A stretch of 64,000 nt of DNA from Aptenodytes patagonicus (GCF_965638725.1 NC_134952.1:59498065-59562064); one strand, 5' to 3'. Numbered from the stretch's first letter, positions 40,789 through 53,213 are shown. The notes: a model not told the origin generated them from the sequence alone. Numbers and translations are program-made.

Positions 40789-40993
40789 ATGATACAGCTC
40801 TAGAGGAAAGAAAGATTTGTCTTCACGACTTGCTTTACAGTATCTGAATAGTGAAAGCACAATGGACACTTCTTAGTTTTACAGAAATCAAAAATCATCT
40901 AAGAACAAGAACGTCAGACTTCGAGGAATAACACACTTTAGAGAGCCCAGAAATTGGTCACTGATAAACCCGATCTGGCCATACAGCTTGGGA
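40789..40993 (+). promoter_or_regulatory. SGMS2: SGMS2 5' untranslated part of the first coding exon, with two tiny upstream ORFs
   Basis: The exon begins after a pyrimidine-rich acceptor ending ttttttgcag at 40788. The leader holds just two upstream ATGs, each opening a four-residue ORF: MIQL-stop at 40789-40803, immediately at the exon start, and MDTS-stop at 40862-40876. The second is in frame with the main ORF and its TAG supplies the in-frame upstream stop. Both could reduce initiation at the main ATG. The leader assignment depends on the acceptor, which is strong but unsupported by transcript data here. Confidence 0.8.
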
Positions 40994-41448
40994 ATGAATA
41001 CCATTGAGACAGCAAAGCTTGAAGAGCATATGGAGGGTCAAAACAATGACACTTCTAATGGCTACTCACGACCTACTCTCTCAGTCAGTGAAGAGAACAA
41101 AAATGGCACTAGCAAACCAAAGGGCTTGTCTAATGGCTTGCGAAAAACAACAAAGAAATATCCTGATTACATCCAGATTGCTATGCCTGCTGAGTCTAGG
41201 AACAAATTTCCTCTGGAATGGTGGAAAACAGGCATTGCCTTTGTCTATGCTCTCTTCAACTTGATTCTAACAACTGTCATGATCACTGTGGTCCATGAGA
41301 GAGTACCTCCAAAGGAGCTAAGCCCTCCCTTGCCTGACAAATTTTTTGATTACATTGATCGAGTGAAATGGGCTTTTTCTGTATCAGAAATAAATGGAAT
41401 GATACTAGTTGGATTATGGATATTCCAGTGGTTGTTTCTTAGATACAA
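40994..41448 (+). CDS. SGMS2: Sphingomyelin synthase 2, coding exon 1 (residues 1-152)
   Basis: SGMS2 transfers phosphocholine from phosphatidylcholine to ceramide, making sphingomyelin and diacylglycerol, at the plasma membrane and Golgi. The five exons join to exactly 365 codons, the length of human SMS2. The ATG at 40994 is chosen because MNTIETAKLEEH aligns with the human N-terminus, with g at -3. This exon encodes the cytosolic N-terminal region; the IxMP ER-export motif (I62-A-M64-P65) intact, at the positions where human skeletal-dysplasia mutations fall; WWKTG and a first membrane segment (about 79-100); the PPLPDK signature (111-116); and a second membrane segment (about 130-149). 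It ends in a GTAAGT donor, splitting codon K152 after two bases. The match to human SMS2 from memory is very high, so the identification is firm. Confidence 0.97.
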
Positions 41449-42227
41449 GTAAGTAGCTATATATATATTTTTTTTCTCTGCTGTATGTCTTCAGAATGTT
41501 CGTTTCTCTCGTTCACTTTGGGTAGAAGAAATCTTACAGTAGCATCTGTTGCAATATTGTAGAATAGGACTGGCAGGAAAATGACAAAGGGATGACTTTT
41601 TTAGATAATGTTCCGGTGTCCATGCCAGATATGGAAACACAAGTTTCTCTTGATTATTCAATAATGTTTTTTAAATCTGAATTTCTGACACCTACTAGTC
41701 AAATTTATTCTGGAATTGGGCTTTTCAAAATGTGTTTACTGACATAGTGATGTTTGTTTAAACAGAGGGAATCATGATGATGTAAAAAATCTCATCCAGA
41801 TTTGGAGGGAACCCACTGTCCTCTACAGCTAGACTAGAAGCTTTTTCCTTTGTCTTCATTTGCTTAAACTATACATATTCAGGTCGAGTATGTGGTTATA
41901 ATATGGGACTAAACAGAGAAGGTCACTGAGTTGAGGTAAACTATGCCTGACTGCACACCTAAGTGAGACTGAGGCCTTGTTAAATTGGTTAGATAGCTTT
42001 GGTGGGAGCTTTGAGGTAGTTACGTACTATTATGAGCTAGCAAGACTAAAACCTGAAGAAAGACTTTATAGTATTTGATTTAGAGACGTGTGTGGTGAAG
42101 AGCAGGGGGTGGAGTTGCTCTTTAATTCTAGGGCTTTAGCTATATAATAAAGCTAGAGTTCCATAACTGTTACGTATATCCTGCATGTGAACTTTGTACT
42201 CATTTTCCCCCCTTCCTTTACTTTCAG
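41449..42227 (+). other. SGMS2: SGMS2 intron
   Basis: This is a 779-bp intron with a GTAAGT donor and a pyrimidine-rich acceptor ending ctttcag. It splits codon 152 (AA|A). No other feature is seen in it. Confidence 0.93.
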
Positions 42228-42345
42228 ATCAATAGTGGGACGCAGGTTCTTTTTTATAATAGGAACTTTGTATCTGTACCGCTGTATTACTATGTACGTT
42301 ACCACCTTACCTGTGCCTGGAATGCATTTTCAGTGTGCGCCAAAG
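42228..42345 (+). CDS. SGMS2: Sphingomyelin synthase 2, coding exon 2 (residues 152-191)
   Basis: The 118-nt exon completes K152 and encodes SIVGRRFFFIIGTLYLYRC and on to GMHFQCAPK. It contains the third membrane segment and the conserved D2 region (YRCITMYVTTLPVP) of the sphingomyelin synthase family. Residue 160 is Phe, whereas human SMS2, as I recall it, has Cys in the RRFCF stretch. It ends on a codon boundary with donor AAAG|GTAAGA. Confidence 0.96.
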
Positions 42346-44189
42346 GTAAGAGCCTTTGCTCTCTAATTCTTGCCTTAGTCTCTGCCTGAGTCCTTATGGC
42401 TTATTAGAGCAAATAGAAGATAATGTTCCAGGTGTTATTAAGTAACATAAATTACTTTCAGTTGATGTCTTCAGAAACATTGATAGTGATAAACCAAAAG
42501 TTGTGTGATACAGAAAGAGCCTCAAGCCGTTGCTGCAGTTAAGATGCTTTAAAGCGGAGTACCTATGTTGAAATAGTGCTGCTACCAAATTGGTAAACTT
42601 GCTTCTGAGGCTCAAGCTAATCACTCTAATACTGCACCAATATTTTTTTCTTACATGGTGGGATACCTAAGGTCAATATTGTAGTTCATAGGCTCATACG
42701 CAAGCTTGTGTTGCAGTATCCTTTTAAAAAACCCACAATGTTATCATATGCTTTGTCCTGTTTCTCACGCTATTTTGTCAAGAGCTGTCACAATACTTGA
42801 AGTCAGGTGCCTGTCCCTGGTTCCAACCTGCAAAATGTATATAAATGTGACTGAAACAAGTTCAGGTATTTAAATGAGCTGATACATATAGAAACATGTA
42901 CATGCTAATATTTCTCCAAGAATATTTAAAAAATTTTGTGGCAGTGTAGTTAGGTGGTGACACAAAGGAATTCTGTAACTGCCATTTTAGGTTACTAATA
43001 AAAAGTTGTAGACATACGGTTTGTTCCAAGACAATTATATTGTGTTGGCTACACTGAAAGAACAGTGCACTTGAGAGAGTAAGAAACAGTTTTGTTGTGC
43101 ACTGAGAAGATAGGCATTTTGAAACCTAAAAATATTGCCAATTTGCTTGGGGGATAAATTTGTCACTTCTTGGGTAGGATCTCATCAGTCTTGGAGTACA
43201 GCATCATGTCTCTTCAGTGTTATTCCTTCACTTTGGGATGACTTAGGAACGTAGTGGATGAACTACTTATGAATCAGTATCTATTTGAAAAAGCTTTATT
43301 TATGTACCACTATTGTAAAGACTCAATTGTTCTGTTCTAGTAGCTTGGGGAATGACTTTGTGTGTAGTAGACTGTGTATTGAGGAATGGGAAGGGGTTAG
43401 CAAAGGAAAACTTAAATGTTTCTGCTGAAAGTGCATTTTGCTAGCATTAAAACAGGATTAATTACTTGAACTCTGGAAAAACTTGATAGCTCTTCTGGAT
43501 TTTGGTTTTTTGTCATGTGAATATTTTTCTGATTATGGAAAAACTCAGTTATCCCTTCATTTTGTTTGTTTTTTTTCCCCAGAGTTAATCTTTAAACAGC
43601 TAGGTGAAACTGAGTGTTTGCTTAGTATCTATGAGAAATCAAAAACTGATCCTAATGCATGTTTAAAAAAAAAAAATCGTCTAAATCTGAGTACGTCCTT
43701 ACTGAGTTTGAGTTTGTAACTAAATCTAAAATTAAGCGAGTTTGAGCTTTTTGTCCTGTAGAAACACTGCTTGGCTCTGAACAGAATGGCAGAAGTGGTA
43801 TGCAAGGTTGTACTGTATTGGGACCGGTTTTGAATGGGTTTTATCCATTCCGTCAATGGCTATCATGACATACCTGACCTTAAAAAATTTTTAATGATTA
43901 CCTTTCCAGTATACTCTGCATCTCGTTCTCATACAATACATATTTTAAAATAGCCTGGGAAAGCATAGACAGAATGCTAGTGTTATCAAGCTGATCTTTA
44001 GCACCTGTCAACTTTGATAGCATGCTTATTTGTTTACAAATATGTGAAAGAGAGCCAAAGAAACTGAAGATAACTTGTGTCCTTTTCTCCCTATCTCCCT
44101 GAATCCACACACGTTTGGGCAAGAAGTTTACTCAAGTCACTTATGGTGTATCTTAAACTTTTTTGTACTTTTTTTTTCTGGTGTTCTAG
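42346..44189 (+). other. SGMS2: SGMS2 intron
   Basis: This is a 1.84-kb phase-0 intron with donor GTAAGA and acceptor ggtgttctag. It is AT-rich with short A/T runs. Several short open frames on both strands have no recognisable content. Confidence 0.93.
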
Positions 44190-44343
44190 CTGAATGGAGA
44201 TTCTCAGGCAAAGGTTCAGAGGATCCTGCGACTGATTTCTGGTGGTGGTCTATCCATAACTGGATCACACATCCTATGCGGAGACTTTCTGTTTAGTGGT
44301 CACACTGTGGTATTAACGCTGATCTACCTGTTCATCAAAGAGT
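44190..44343 (+). CDS. SGMS2: Sphingomyelin synthase 2, coding exon 3 (residues 192-243)
   Basis: The 154-nt exon starts LNGDSQAKVQRILRLIS and contains the D3 catalytic motif GDFLFSGHT, with His229 as the first member of the lipid phosphate phosphatase-type catalytic triad, which faces the lumen or cell exterior. It continues into a membrane segment (VVLTLIYLFIK) and ends after the first base of Tyr243 with donor GAGT|GTAAGT. All residues expected for catalysis in this segment are present. Confidence 0.97.
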
Positions 44344-47109
44344 GTAAGTGATGGTATTTCAATGCACTTTTCTTGGTGTTTTCTCAGTACAACAGATTTG
44401 AACATGATAAAAGTGCATGTAAAAACTATTGCCCTCCAAAAGTTAACTGGTCGGCTGTACACAGACTGTACGTGTATGAGTTTGAAATACAAAACATGAC
44501 TTTGCTGAGCGAAAATGGAACACGGGTATAGTAAAAGTGGTGTGGGCTTTAATTAAGGGCTTACTGTGACTAGACATGTCACTTCTATCTTTACATAGAG
44601 TGTTTGCTGGTTGATTGAAGCAAGCTAGCTTTTCATTATCCATTGACAGGTTATTCAAATTTTGAGTGAAACATACTGTAGTTAATCATGCAGATTAGCT
44701 CTGTGCAGGTTGGCTGATACACCTTAGATGTTAAAGAATTTTTTGGCTTGAGCACAGCACCATTGCACACTTGTACTACATCCAGAAGCAATGCTATTTT
44801 TTTAAGCATGCTGTACATCAGTTACTCCAAACAAGGGAAAGTTGATTCATGTTCCTTGGATGTCTTCTGCTAGAGTCCCCTACTTATGCCTCTTGAAGTT
44901 GATAAGAATTTGGCAAGCACAGAGAAGATACAGTTGGGGTTATGGTTTCCCCCTTTGCTTTATATTGCTATGGGGCATGGGGGGAAAAAATCTATCTGTG
45001 CTGCACACACAGCATCGATTGAAGCTTTGGAGAACTGAGCACCAACTTCTGAATCTGATATATGGTAAGCAATGCTTCTACTCTGGGAACTTGGCCACTC
45101 ATGAATGCGTAGTGGGGAGTTCCCTTTCCAGTTCACATGTTTGGAATTGGAATCTTCTCTCCTACTGTTGTGTCCCAAACTATGCAAATGCTAGCTTGGC
45201 TCATGGGAATGTGTAATTCTCGCTGAAACAAAAATAAGACTAGCCAGTGTCAGTTGAATGCCTTCCTTTTATTAAAATGTTGAGGGAAGGAAGTGTTGCA
45301 GTGCTACATTCTGCCTTAAAAAACACGATATAAAAATGCCTGTTTAATCTGACAAACTTCAAATCTGTGGATGCAAGACATTCTTCTTCAAACAGTGATT
45401 TAAGATGCCGATTATAGTCTGCTGATTCTTAGGCCTAGGTCCTTCATGTAAAGTGAATGTTACTGGGGGAATGGCATGTGTAACTCATGAAAATTACCAG
45501 AACAGTATTAGGAAAATAGCCTAATAATAGATTTGTTGTTCGCCTTGTTTTGTGTGTGTTATTGCAGCTTAATGCTGGTCACATACTCTTCAATATCTTT
45601 AGTACCAGGAAAGATGCAGATAACCCAATATTTTCAGGGCTAGCATAACTCATGTACTTTTATCATAAGGGGTTGGAGGAACTGTATCGTACAAATTCTT
45701 GTAATAAGCCCTTTGCCTAATTGTTAGGCATACATTTCAGTGGAGTTGTGCTCTATAAATGAGAAATGCATAGCTTTCCTTTTTCTGCCTCCCATATAAT
45801 TAGCAAAATGTTATCTGAGCAAGGGCTTAAGCCCTATAATTGCTCTGAATTAGAGGTTGCTTATGGTATTCTTTCCTGCTCTCTTGTCAACACGTCTTCA
45901 GTACAAGATGCATTCTGAGGTATTTATTATTTCTGGCTTAGTGGATTTTTTTGCTCTGCTCTTCTCTTCCTTTCATCCTTTGCTGCTTCTTCATTTATTC
46001 CCCCGCACTCCAGCTTTTTTGCCCAGAATAGTTATTTACATTTTTAGCCTTGGTATGTCTGTCTTGGGGCTGTTTTCATCAACTTCTCGAGATGACTTGG
46101 CTCCTTTTTTTTTTTTTTTTTTTTTTTTTTAGATCAGTAGGTACAGATTTGTCTGCAATGTTTTGAGGAGAGTTAAGAGAATTTACTGTTTTGACACTTG
46201 CACCAAAATTTAAGTCCTCCTACAGTAACTATTTTGCACAGGCCTCAAACTACTACTGGGTAGGCTTGTTGAGATCAGTAACTTTTCTGCTGGCATTGTG
46301 TGAAAGTAAAGGCTGACCATTGCCCCACAAGGCAAGGGGTGCCAAAACCTCCCACTGTGAATGAAATGAAGCCCATTAGCCCATCAGAAGTTATGAATGG
46401 TCTTGTGACACCCAAGGCATTTTTCAATGGGGAAAGAAGGGCAGGGGAACTTTTCCACTGAAGTGGCTTAAATGCATTTTGAAGAATAGCTTCACTCCCA
46501 TTTGTTAATCTTTAATGAAAGGGTATAAATTCACATATTGTACTTCCCCGTACAGCGTATTCTGTTTCACAGAACAGAGGTTTCATGCAAAGTAGTTAAA
46601 ACCTAGGAATTAAGAGTGCCTTCTCCTGTTTAATCTGTGATCTCTGCTCAGGTTTATCAATTCTAGACATTTTACTTGAGTGTAAGTTTACTTGAGCACA
46701 GACTGTAAAAAGAGCAGAGATTCAATACACCCAAGTAAAATAATCAAAGTGTATGTCTTGCCTCAATTCTGTCTCTTCCCTTCCACCCATACCCTAGAAG
46801 CAATTTAACTGTAAAACTTACTTAATTTGACTGGAAAATGGGTGACGGTGCTGTCTGTTTCTAACTGCAAGCTCATCTTGGGTTCATTTTACAAAATAAG
46901 AACACCTCAGTAAGTTTATGTAACTTTTAGTCTTGTTTTCTGTGTCAAAACAGGGTTCTCTTACCAGTGTGGTATAAATGAGTTATGTCTTAAAATTTAC
47001 TAGCCTTAATTAAATCATCTTTTTTATCTTTTCCCCTTCTCTTTGTGGATTGCTATAATAATGTATATGGTTTTCTTTGTGTTTTTTCCATCACCTCCCT
47101 ATTTCACAG
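44344..47109 (+). other. SGMS2: SGMS2 intron
   Basis: This is a 2.77-kb phase-1 intron with donor GTAAGT and acceptor ctatttcacag. It contains a run of 26 T (46105-46130) and, at 46640-46741, an unusual set of interleaved inverted and direct repeats described separately. Open frames near 44.8-45.2 kb are not recognisable. Confidence 0.92.
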
Positions 47110-47276
47110 ATTCACCACGTCATTTCTGGTGGTATCACTTAATCTGCTGGCTAATGAGTGCTGCTGGCATAATTTGTATCCTTGTTGCTCATGAACACTA
47201 TACCATAGACGTCATCATTGCTTACTATATCACCACACGGCTTTTCTGGTGGTACCACTCAATGGCTAATGAAAAG
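47110..47276 (+). CDS. SGMS2: Sphingomyelin synthase 2, coding exon 4 (residues 243-298)
   Basis: The 167-nt exon completes Tyr243 and encodes SPRHFWWYHLICWLMS and on to WWYHSMANEK. It contains the D4 motif HEHYTIDV with His272 and Asp276, the other two members of the catalytic triad, and two membrane segments on either side. The donor AAAAG|GTGAGT follows a codon boundary. Reading past it into the intron would give an early stop after VSGKYL. Confidence 0.97.
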
Positions 47277-48122
47277 GTGAGTGGCAAATACCTTTAGAAT
47301 CAATGTATAGCCTGCATTTGTTAATACTGCTCAAAGGTCAAAATTAGTTCTTAATTTCAAATTAAAAATAGAGGTTCCATATTGAAGTTTAAACAAATGG
47401 GGCAAGGAGTTTCACTTTACTGCGGTTTAAGTAAATAGTTAACGGATTAAGGTGTTCTTTTTTGATCTGTGCCTGTTATTCTTTAAAAATTTATTTTTTT
47501 GTAGAGTTACTTTTTGAAATTCCTGATATTTTGGCTTAAACATTTTTTTGAACTTCAAGGTTTTATTGCTGTAGTGGATGTATGGAATAGCTCTTACTTG
47601 TCTAAGCTTATGAATAAACAGTAGTTTAGTAATAAAATTTCTGACCAACCTAAATTACCCAGACCATCCTAAAATTCTAGTGACAGTTCTTCTGTAAATG
47701 TTACTAAAAGTACATTGTTCAGAATGTATCTTCTGCCGTTGTTTCAAGAACACTTTCAAGTAGGAGCATAGCTCTCAAGCCATTTTGATCTAGTTTTCAA
47801 CTACTAGTCATCAATGGAAACATGACATGCCTGAAAGGAGTCGCATTCAAAAAGACTTGAGTGCTTCGTCACCCTAAATTTTGTACAGCAACAAAGCGTC
47901 CCTTTGTGTTAAAGATGCTCAGTTTGTAGTATACATTTGGACTATGATGTATACACTATCTCAATACTGTTTTTTTTCTGGGCTAAATGCACCTTGTTTT
48001 TTGCAGAAATGTATGTGAATATGTTGCATTTTTGTAGTTGTTTTGACTCAGTGTAACTGATTATCATGTTTTAAACTGATTGTCTGTTTCCATTTCCTCT
48101 TTACCTGCTTGTGCCAATACAG
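47277..48122 (+). other. SGMS2: SGMS2 intron
   Basis: This is an 846-bp phase-0 intron, donor GTGAGT, acceptor gtgccaatacag. Nothing else is recognised in it. Confidence 0.93.
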
Positions 48123-48326
48123 ACTTTAAAGGTCTCTTCGCAGACAAATTTTCTCTCTCGAGCATGGTGGTATCCAATATTTTATTTCTTTGAGAAGAAT
48201 GTGCAAGGCTCTGTTCCTTGTAGCTTTTCCTGGCCGATATCTTGGCCTCCCAGCTGCTTCAAATCTTCATGCAAAAAGTATTCACGGGTTCAGAAAACAG
48301 GAGAGGACAATGAAAAATCTACCTGA
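48123..48326 (+). CDS. SGMS2: Sphingomyelin synthase 2, last coding exon (residues 299-365 and stop)
   Basis: The exon encodes TLKVSSQTNFLSRAWW and the cytosolic tail ending GEDNEKST, then TGA at 48324-48326. In human SMS2 the tail is palmitoylated on a cysteine cluster (C331, C332, C343, C348), which helps plasma-membrane targeting. Here C331, C343 and C348 are present, but position 332 is Ser (codon AGC after TGT). The remainder of the tail, including CFKSSCKKYSRVQK, is almost unchanged. The 5' edge is set by the acceptor and by frame with Lys298. Confidence 0.97.
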   Translation, partial: TLKVSSQTNFLSRAWWYPIFYFFEKNVQGSVPCSFSWPISWPPSCFKSSCKKYSRVQKTGEDNEKST

Positions 48327-50090
48327 AGAAAAGAAGGAAAGCATCTGCTCTGTTTGTTGTTTTTTTTTTTTACCAAAACATTAATGCTGTAACCAAAGTT
48401 CTTAAGAGGACTACACTGTAACTGAAGAAGTGGACCAAGCTTCTGTGCAATTGATTGGAAAGACAATTGTAGACACACATATTGCCATTTCATATGTTTT
48501 CCTATCATCAGGCTGTACAGACCTATTCTACTCTTCAGTGCTAATAGAACATACCACTGATGGGATTTTTTTTTTATTAAAGAAAAAATGGAGTAGGACT
48601 TTGCTTTACTAATGAGATAGAGGTGCCAAAGACCACATTAACACTTTCATTACTAACTATCACTCATCCACAGAAGCACCCAAAAATCTCATCTTTAGAG
48701 TTCTGGAGTGCGTAAGGGCAAAAACATGCTAAAATGTAAAGGCACGATATCGGCGTATTGAGGTATATAAAAAAACCACAATTGTGGGAAGTGGTTTGTT
48801 GCATTATTCTTGCTAATGAAGGTAAGGCCTTTGCGTGACTGGTACAGCTGGAAGCGAGTCTTGATTTTTCTACACTCTGTGGGTATGAATATCTTATGAC
48901 CCTAAAATACTACTTACCACCATTATCTCCCATATATTCTATATACCAATTTTTACATTTTTATTAGTAATTTTATATTTAAACTGTTGTGCTACCTGAT
49001 GACTTTGCAAATTAGGAATAGCTGCTAACATCAGAGCTCAAGGAGCCTAACATTTTATTTTTAAAAACGACACAGTTTCAAAGTCTAAACCTTTAATTGC
49101 AGTTTGGCCTTGTGTATATAGCTATACCGTGCCTATCGGTGTACGTACATGCATATACACACAAAAGCACACACTGCTGTGTAGTTAAATGCTTGTTAAA
49201 CAAAACTACTTACTGAAAAGAGTGATCATACAGTTCTTAATTCAGGCAAAAGTCCTACAGATCTCACCTGCTTGGGGAATGCAAGGCCTGGTCCAAAATG
49301 GGGCTATATTTAAAATAAACTTTTTAATTTTAGTAGCTATCTCTTGCTGAAACTATGTAGCAAGTTTGCTTGGGAGCCATAGTTTGCATTGAATTTCTTT
49401 TTTACCTGTTGGCACACATTTCTGTGACTTTAAAAAAAACAAACAAACAAAGAAGTGCCAAGGTGAATGCCTACAACAGTAGCATTTCTTCAATTATTAC
49501 CTAAAACCATTTCATATTAAATGACACCGTGATAGAACTCACATGCAGATTCTTCTTTTCCCAGGGTTTCACTCCACCTAGAATGGCTATTTAAGCAAGT
49601 TGGCTGAGAACGTGGGAAATTACCATGGCAAACATGTAACAAAACCGCAAATTAACAGCTACCTGGTTCTTGTTGGTTTTTATTGTTTTGTATTTTTGGG
49701 AAAGCAAAGTAGAAAATTAGCATACCATGTTTAACCATTTATGTTCTGTATTAATTTCTGCAGTTAACTCAATTTTATTTTCAAATCTTCAGTAAGACCT
49801 GATAGCAAAGATAAAACTGCATTAAGTGTTGAAGTGATACTAATATAAAGGAAATGCTGTTTATTTTAAGAATGTCCTGAACTGAGTGACAAGTGTGAAC
49901 ACAGTTTAAATAATGACAACTTGTTTTTAAGAAGTCCAGTTATAAAATGCAATACAGAGTATTCAAATACGATTTTTTTCAGTTAAGGGGATCAATTGCT
50001 ATGAGTTGTACATGAGAATATTATTAATGTGCGTTTCAAATATTTTTGTGCATTATCAAAGTAATACAATAAACAATGTTCCTTACAATA
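48327..50090 (+). other. SGMS2: SGMS2 3' UTR, proximal part
   Basis: The AT-rich sequence follows the stop codon with no further recognisable coding content. Possible poly(A) signals are ATTAAA at 48576-48581 and AATAAA at 50068-50073. SGMS2 is known to have a long 3' UTR in mammals, so transcripts may extend further than the end given here. The end used is only the first canonical AATAAA plus about 20 bases. Confidence 0.6.
50068..50073 (+). terminator. SGMS2: Candidate poly(A) signal AATAAA (SGMS2)
   Basis: This is the first canonical hexamer after the stop codon. It is followed by 'caatgttccttacaataca' and, about 60 nt on, a G/T-rich stretch (gttcggttttgttat). Use is not proven. Confidence 0.35.
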
Positions 50091-53000
50091 CATCCTTGGT
50101 AAAACTTAGCTAAGAAAGAAATTCTGCTGATGTTCGGTTTTGTTATTTTAAATAAGCTTCTTAGAATCTTATAACATGCCCCTGGAAGCTGTGTGTGTAT
50201 GGGCATACCTATGTTTTCATTTGCTTGCTCCTGGCAGACCTTGAGCAGCTAAAAAGCCAGTATCAAAACATTTATATGAAAGTCCTTTTTCTGTATCATA
50301 TAAATGAATCCGTTTGATGTCAGTCTGTAAATCTCCCAAGATACTTGTTATATCAATACTAGTTTACAGAGCATAATGGTTTTTTTTGAAGCTGAATTCT
50401 AAGCTTTGTGATACCTTAAATACAGTCATGTTAAGCCACTTGTAGTAATACTGTCTTTTAGAAATCGTGAATGAATTTCATTAGTGGTAACGATGCCTTG
50501 AAAATAACATGACAAAAAGTGTTCCAGTAAGGAGCTTAAATAGTGGTTTTCATCTGGTGGCTGAATAATAAATGCTTTGATAGTCTAGATAGCTAATTGT
50601 CTGCGTAACTACAACGTCTCAGTGGGATTTCTGTAATATATCTGAAAAGTAGAATTTCTTCATGCAGGATGAGGTGTTTGGGTTTTTTTACACTTATTCC
50701 TATTTCTGGAAGGAAAAAATATGAAAGTGATGAAATAGAACCAAGTAAAGATTATGCTTTTGTTGGGCAGTGTGAGCTTTCATTCTACTGCTGAATTTGA
50801 TAGGAACTTCTATTATAATACAAAAGGAAAGTTTAAACGGCAGCCCTAGCTCAAAATACTTGATTCCCGTTCTGGCTCAGCCCTCCCTTAAGTGCTTAAA
50901 CTTTCTCCATTGTACCAAAGCCCTCAAAATGGTGTGTGCATTTAATTAGCAGAAAATCCCACTTCTCTACTATCTCAATAGCTTTAAGTTGCTTTTGCAA
51001 ACTTGGATGGTATAGATGTATTTGAAGACTCTTTAGGCGTATATGTAAGGTGATGAAATGGGGTAAGTAATGGTATATGCTAGTGCTTATGCTATAGTAG
51101 TTTATCCAATACAAACCACAGCTGGTACTTAAAAATTACTAATTTTAAGAACTGAGTGATCATTATATATAAATACTGTGAAGCTGAAAACATGGTTTCA
51201 TCCTAAGAGGAAAAAAGGATTGCAGTGGGTAGAAAGAACAAGAGAAACTTAGGCTTCACTTAATGTACTGATCACTTGATTGTAGGCTTATTTGGGCTGT
51301 ATATGCCCAATGTTTTGCAGTATGTCACTGTAACTATTTTTTCCTGGAGTTACAATAATAATCTTTCGTACAGATGTCACATGAGCTGCACCTGTACTGT
51401 GACTATAAATAAAATGCTCCTTCTCTCTACTGAAGAGCATTTACATGTTAAACTTCCCAGACACTTTAAAAAATAACAAAAACAAACAAGGCACTACACT
51501 TGTACACCTGGCATATCAGTATGACTTAGATGCTGTTGGGTGCTTTGCATTTATGAAACAAGCTTTCTTAAATGCATAACCTAAATTTAAACCTGGATTT
51601 AAAAGGTTAACTTGAGCACTTAAAGAAATGTGCTGCTATGTGGTCATGCTACAGATGCTTAATTCCAATGCCAGAAATGATTAACATACACTTGAAACCA
51701 CTGTAAATTGACATTTCTATGGTATGTGGTTAGCACTCCCATGTGGACATAAATGGTACTAAATGTTAATTATTCTTCACTGCTGTTTTCTTGGAATGAT
51801 AGCTACAGGTGGGGTAGTAGCAAAAAGAGTTGTGCTAAACATTGCTATGAACTCTAGTACTGGATTTGCTTCCCCCCTTAAAAAAGGGGTGGGAGGAAAG
51901 GAAGGAAGAAAAAAATCAAGACTGTTTATATGTTAAGATACACTACCTTCATGTAATAGAGAAATAAAGCTCAGTAACAGAAACAGAACTGGGAAGTATT
52001 TTAAGAGAAGAGAGAGGATTCTCTTAATTAGATTATTGCAAATTCTGGATCTTAAATCAGAATCTGTTCAAACTCTCGCTTTCTCCCATTAGTAGTATCT
52101 GGCTAGACAATTTATCCTAAGTTGTTTGGTACTAACCCAAATTCTTTTTCTCATTGCAGTAGATATGAAGTATGATTTACAGTCTAGAAACCAGATTCAT
52201 TAACTTCAGTGCAAGGTGAAGTCTTTCCATTTATTTTAAACGAACTTTCCCATAGCTTTTTTTTTAAACTTAAAACTATCTTAAAGATTCATGGGGTAAT
52301 TTTGAAAACATGTACTGGAACCATTTTTCCTTACTGACAGACTTAACAGCTGTAACTCCATTGTCATCTTGACATGTTTACAATGTATGTGTGTTGGACT
52401 TGCCTAGAAGTCTTCTATAGGCACACAAAATTAGAGTGATACTGTAAGATTGAACACTTCTGAATTTGTGTTCTATACTAGGCATTGTAAAATCAACATC
52501 TTAAATTCAGTTACTGAAAAAAGGGGTCTTAAAAATAAATACTTCTGTTGGACACCATTCAAATGAGTGTTGCTGCTTAAGTGCACATGAGAAAAATATA
52601 GCGTGCCACTGAAGTAACTTTGTTAGCCTTCATGTGCTACTTTATGATGCTTCCCAGTGTCAAAAAAAAAAAAAAAATTGTGCTGAGTAACTGAGAATGA
52701 AGACAAAGGCTTTTGTTCTAGTATTTACAAGAAAAAGGAAGATGAAAACTTTGAAGTAGATGGTGATCATATATTGCTTTTTACATGAAATTGAGCTACA
52801 ACTACACCTAACTTCCAAGTAATGTAGAATTAAATTGTTTATGTGTAATAGTGCTGCAAAAAAGCCTCTAAGGAAACAGGCAGTATTAAGCACTTCTTTC
52901 TACAGTACAGATGTGTGTCTTGTGCTGTGGACTGTGCTGGTTCTCATCTATAACTTACAATATAAAAATCCAACTCATGCTTGGAGATTTTAGAATATTT

Positions 53001-53213
53001 AAATATGATTAGCGAATTTTCATAAGCTGTTCTTCCAAGCTGCCACTAATAGTTTCTACAACAAGAAGAAAGTGCTGCAATGCTTAAAACATACTGAAGC
53101 TTCTTCTAGTTGGCTCAAGTTTCCATGGATTTAACCATCTGATTAAATGTTGCTAACCTAGGAAGTAGCAAGTAAGAATTTCAGGCTAGGTACAGATAAA
53201 TATTGTAGGAGGA

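Noticed and set aside
40988..40993. Start of SGMS2 at TTG two codons before the ATG
   Set aside because: TTG is not a normal eukaryotic start, and the ATG at 40994 gives the exact family length and N-terminus.
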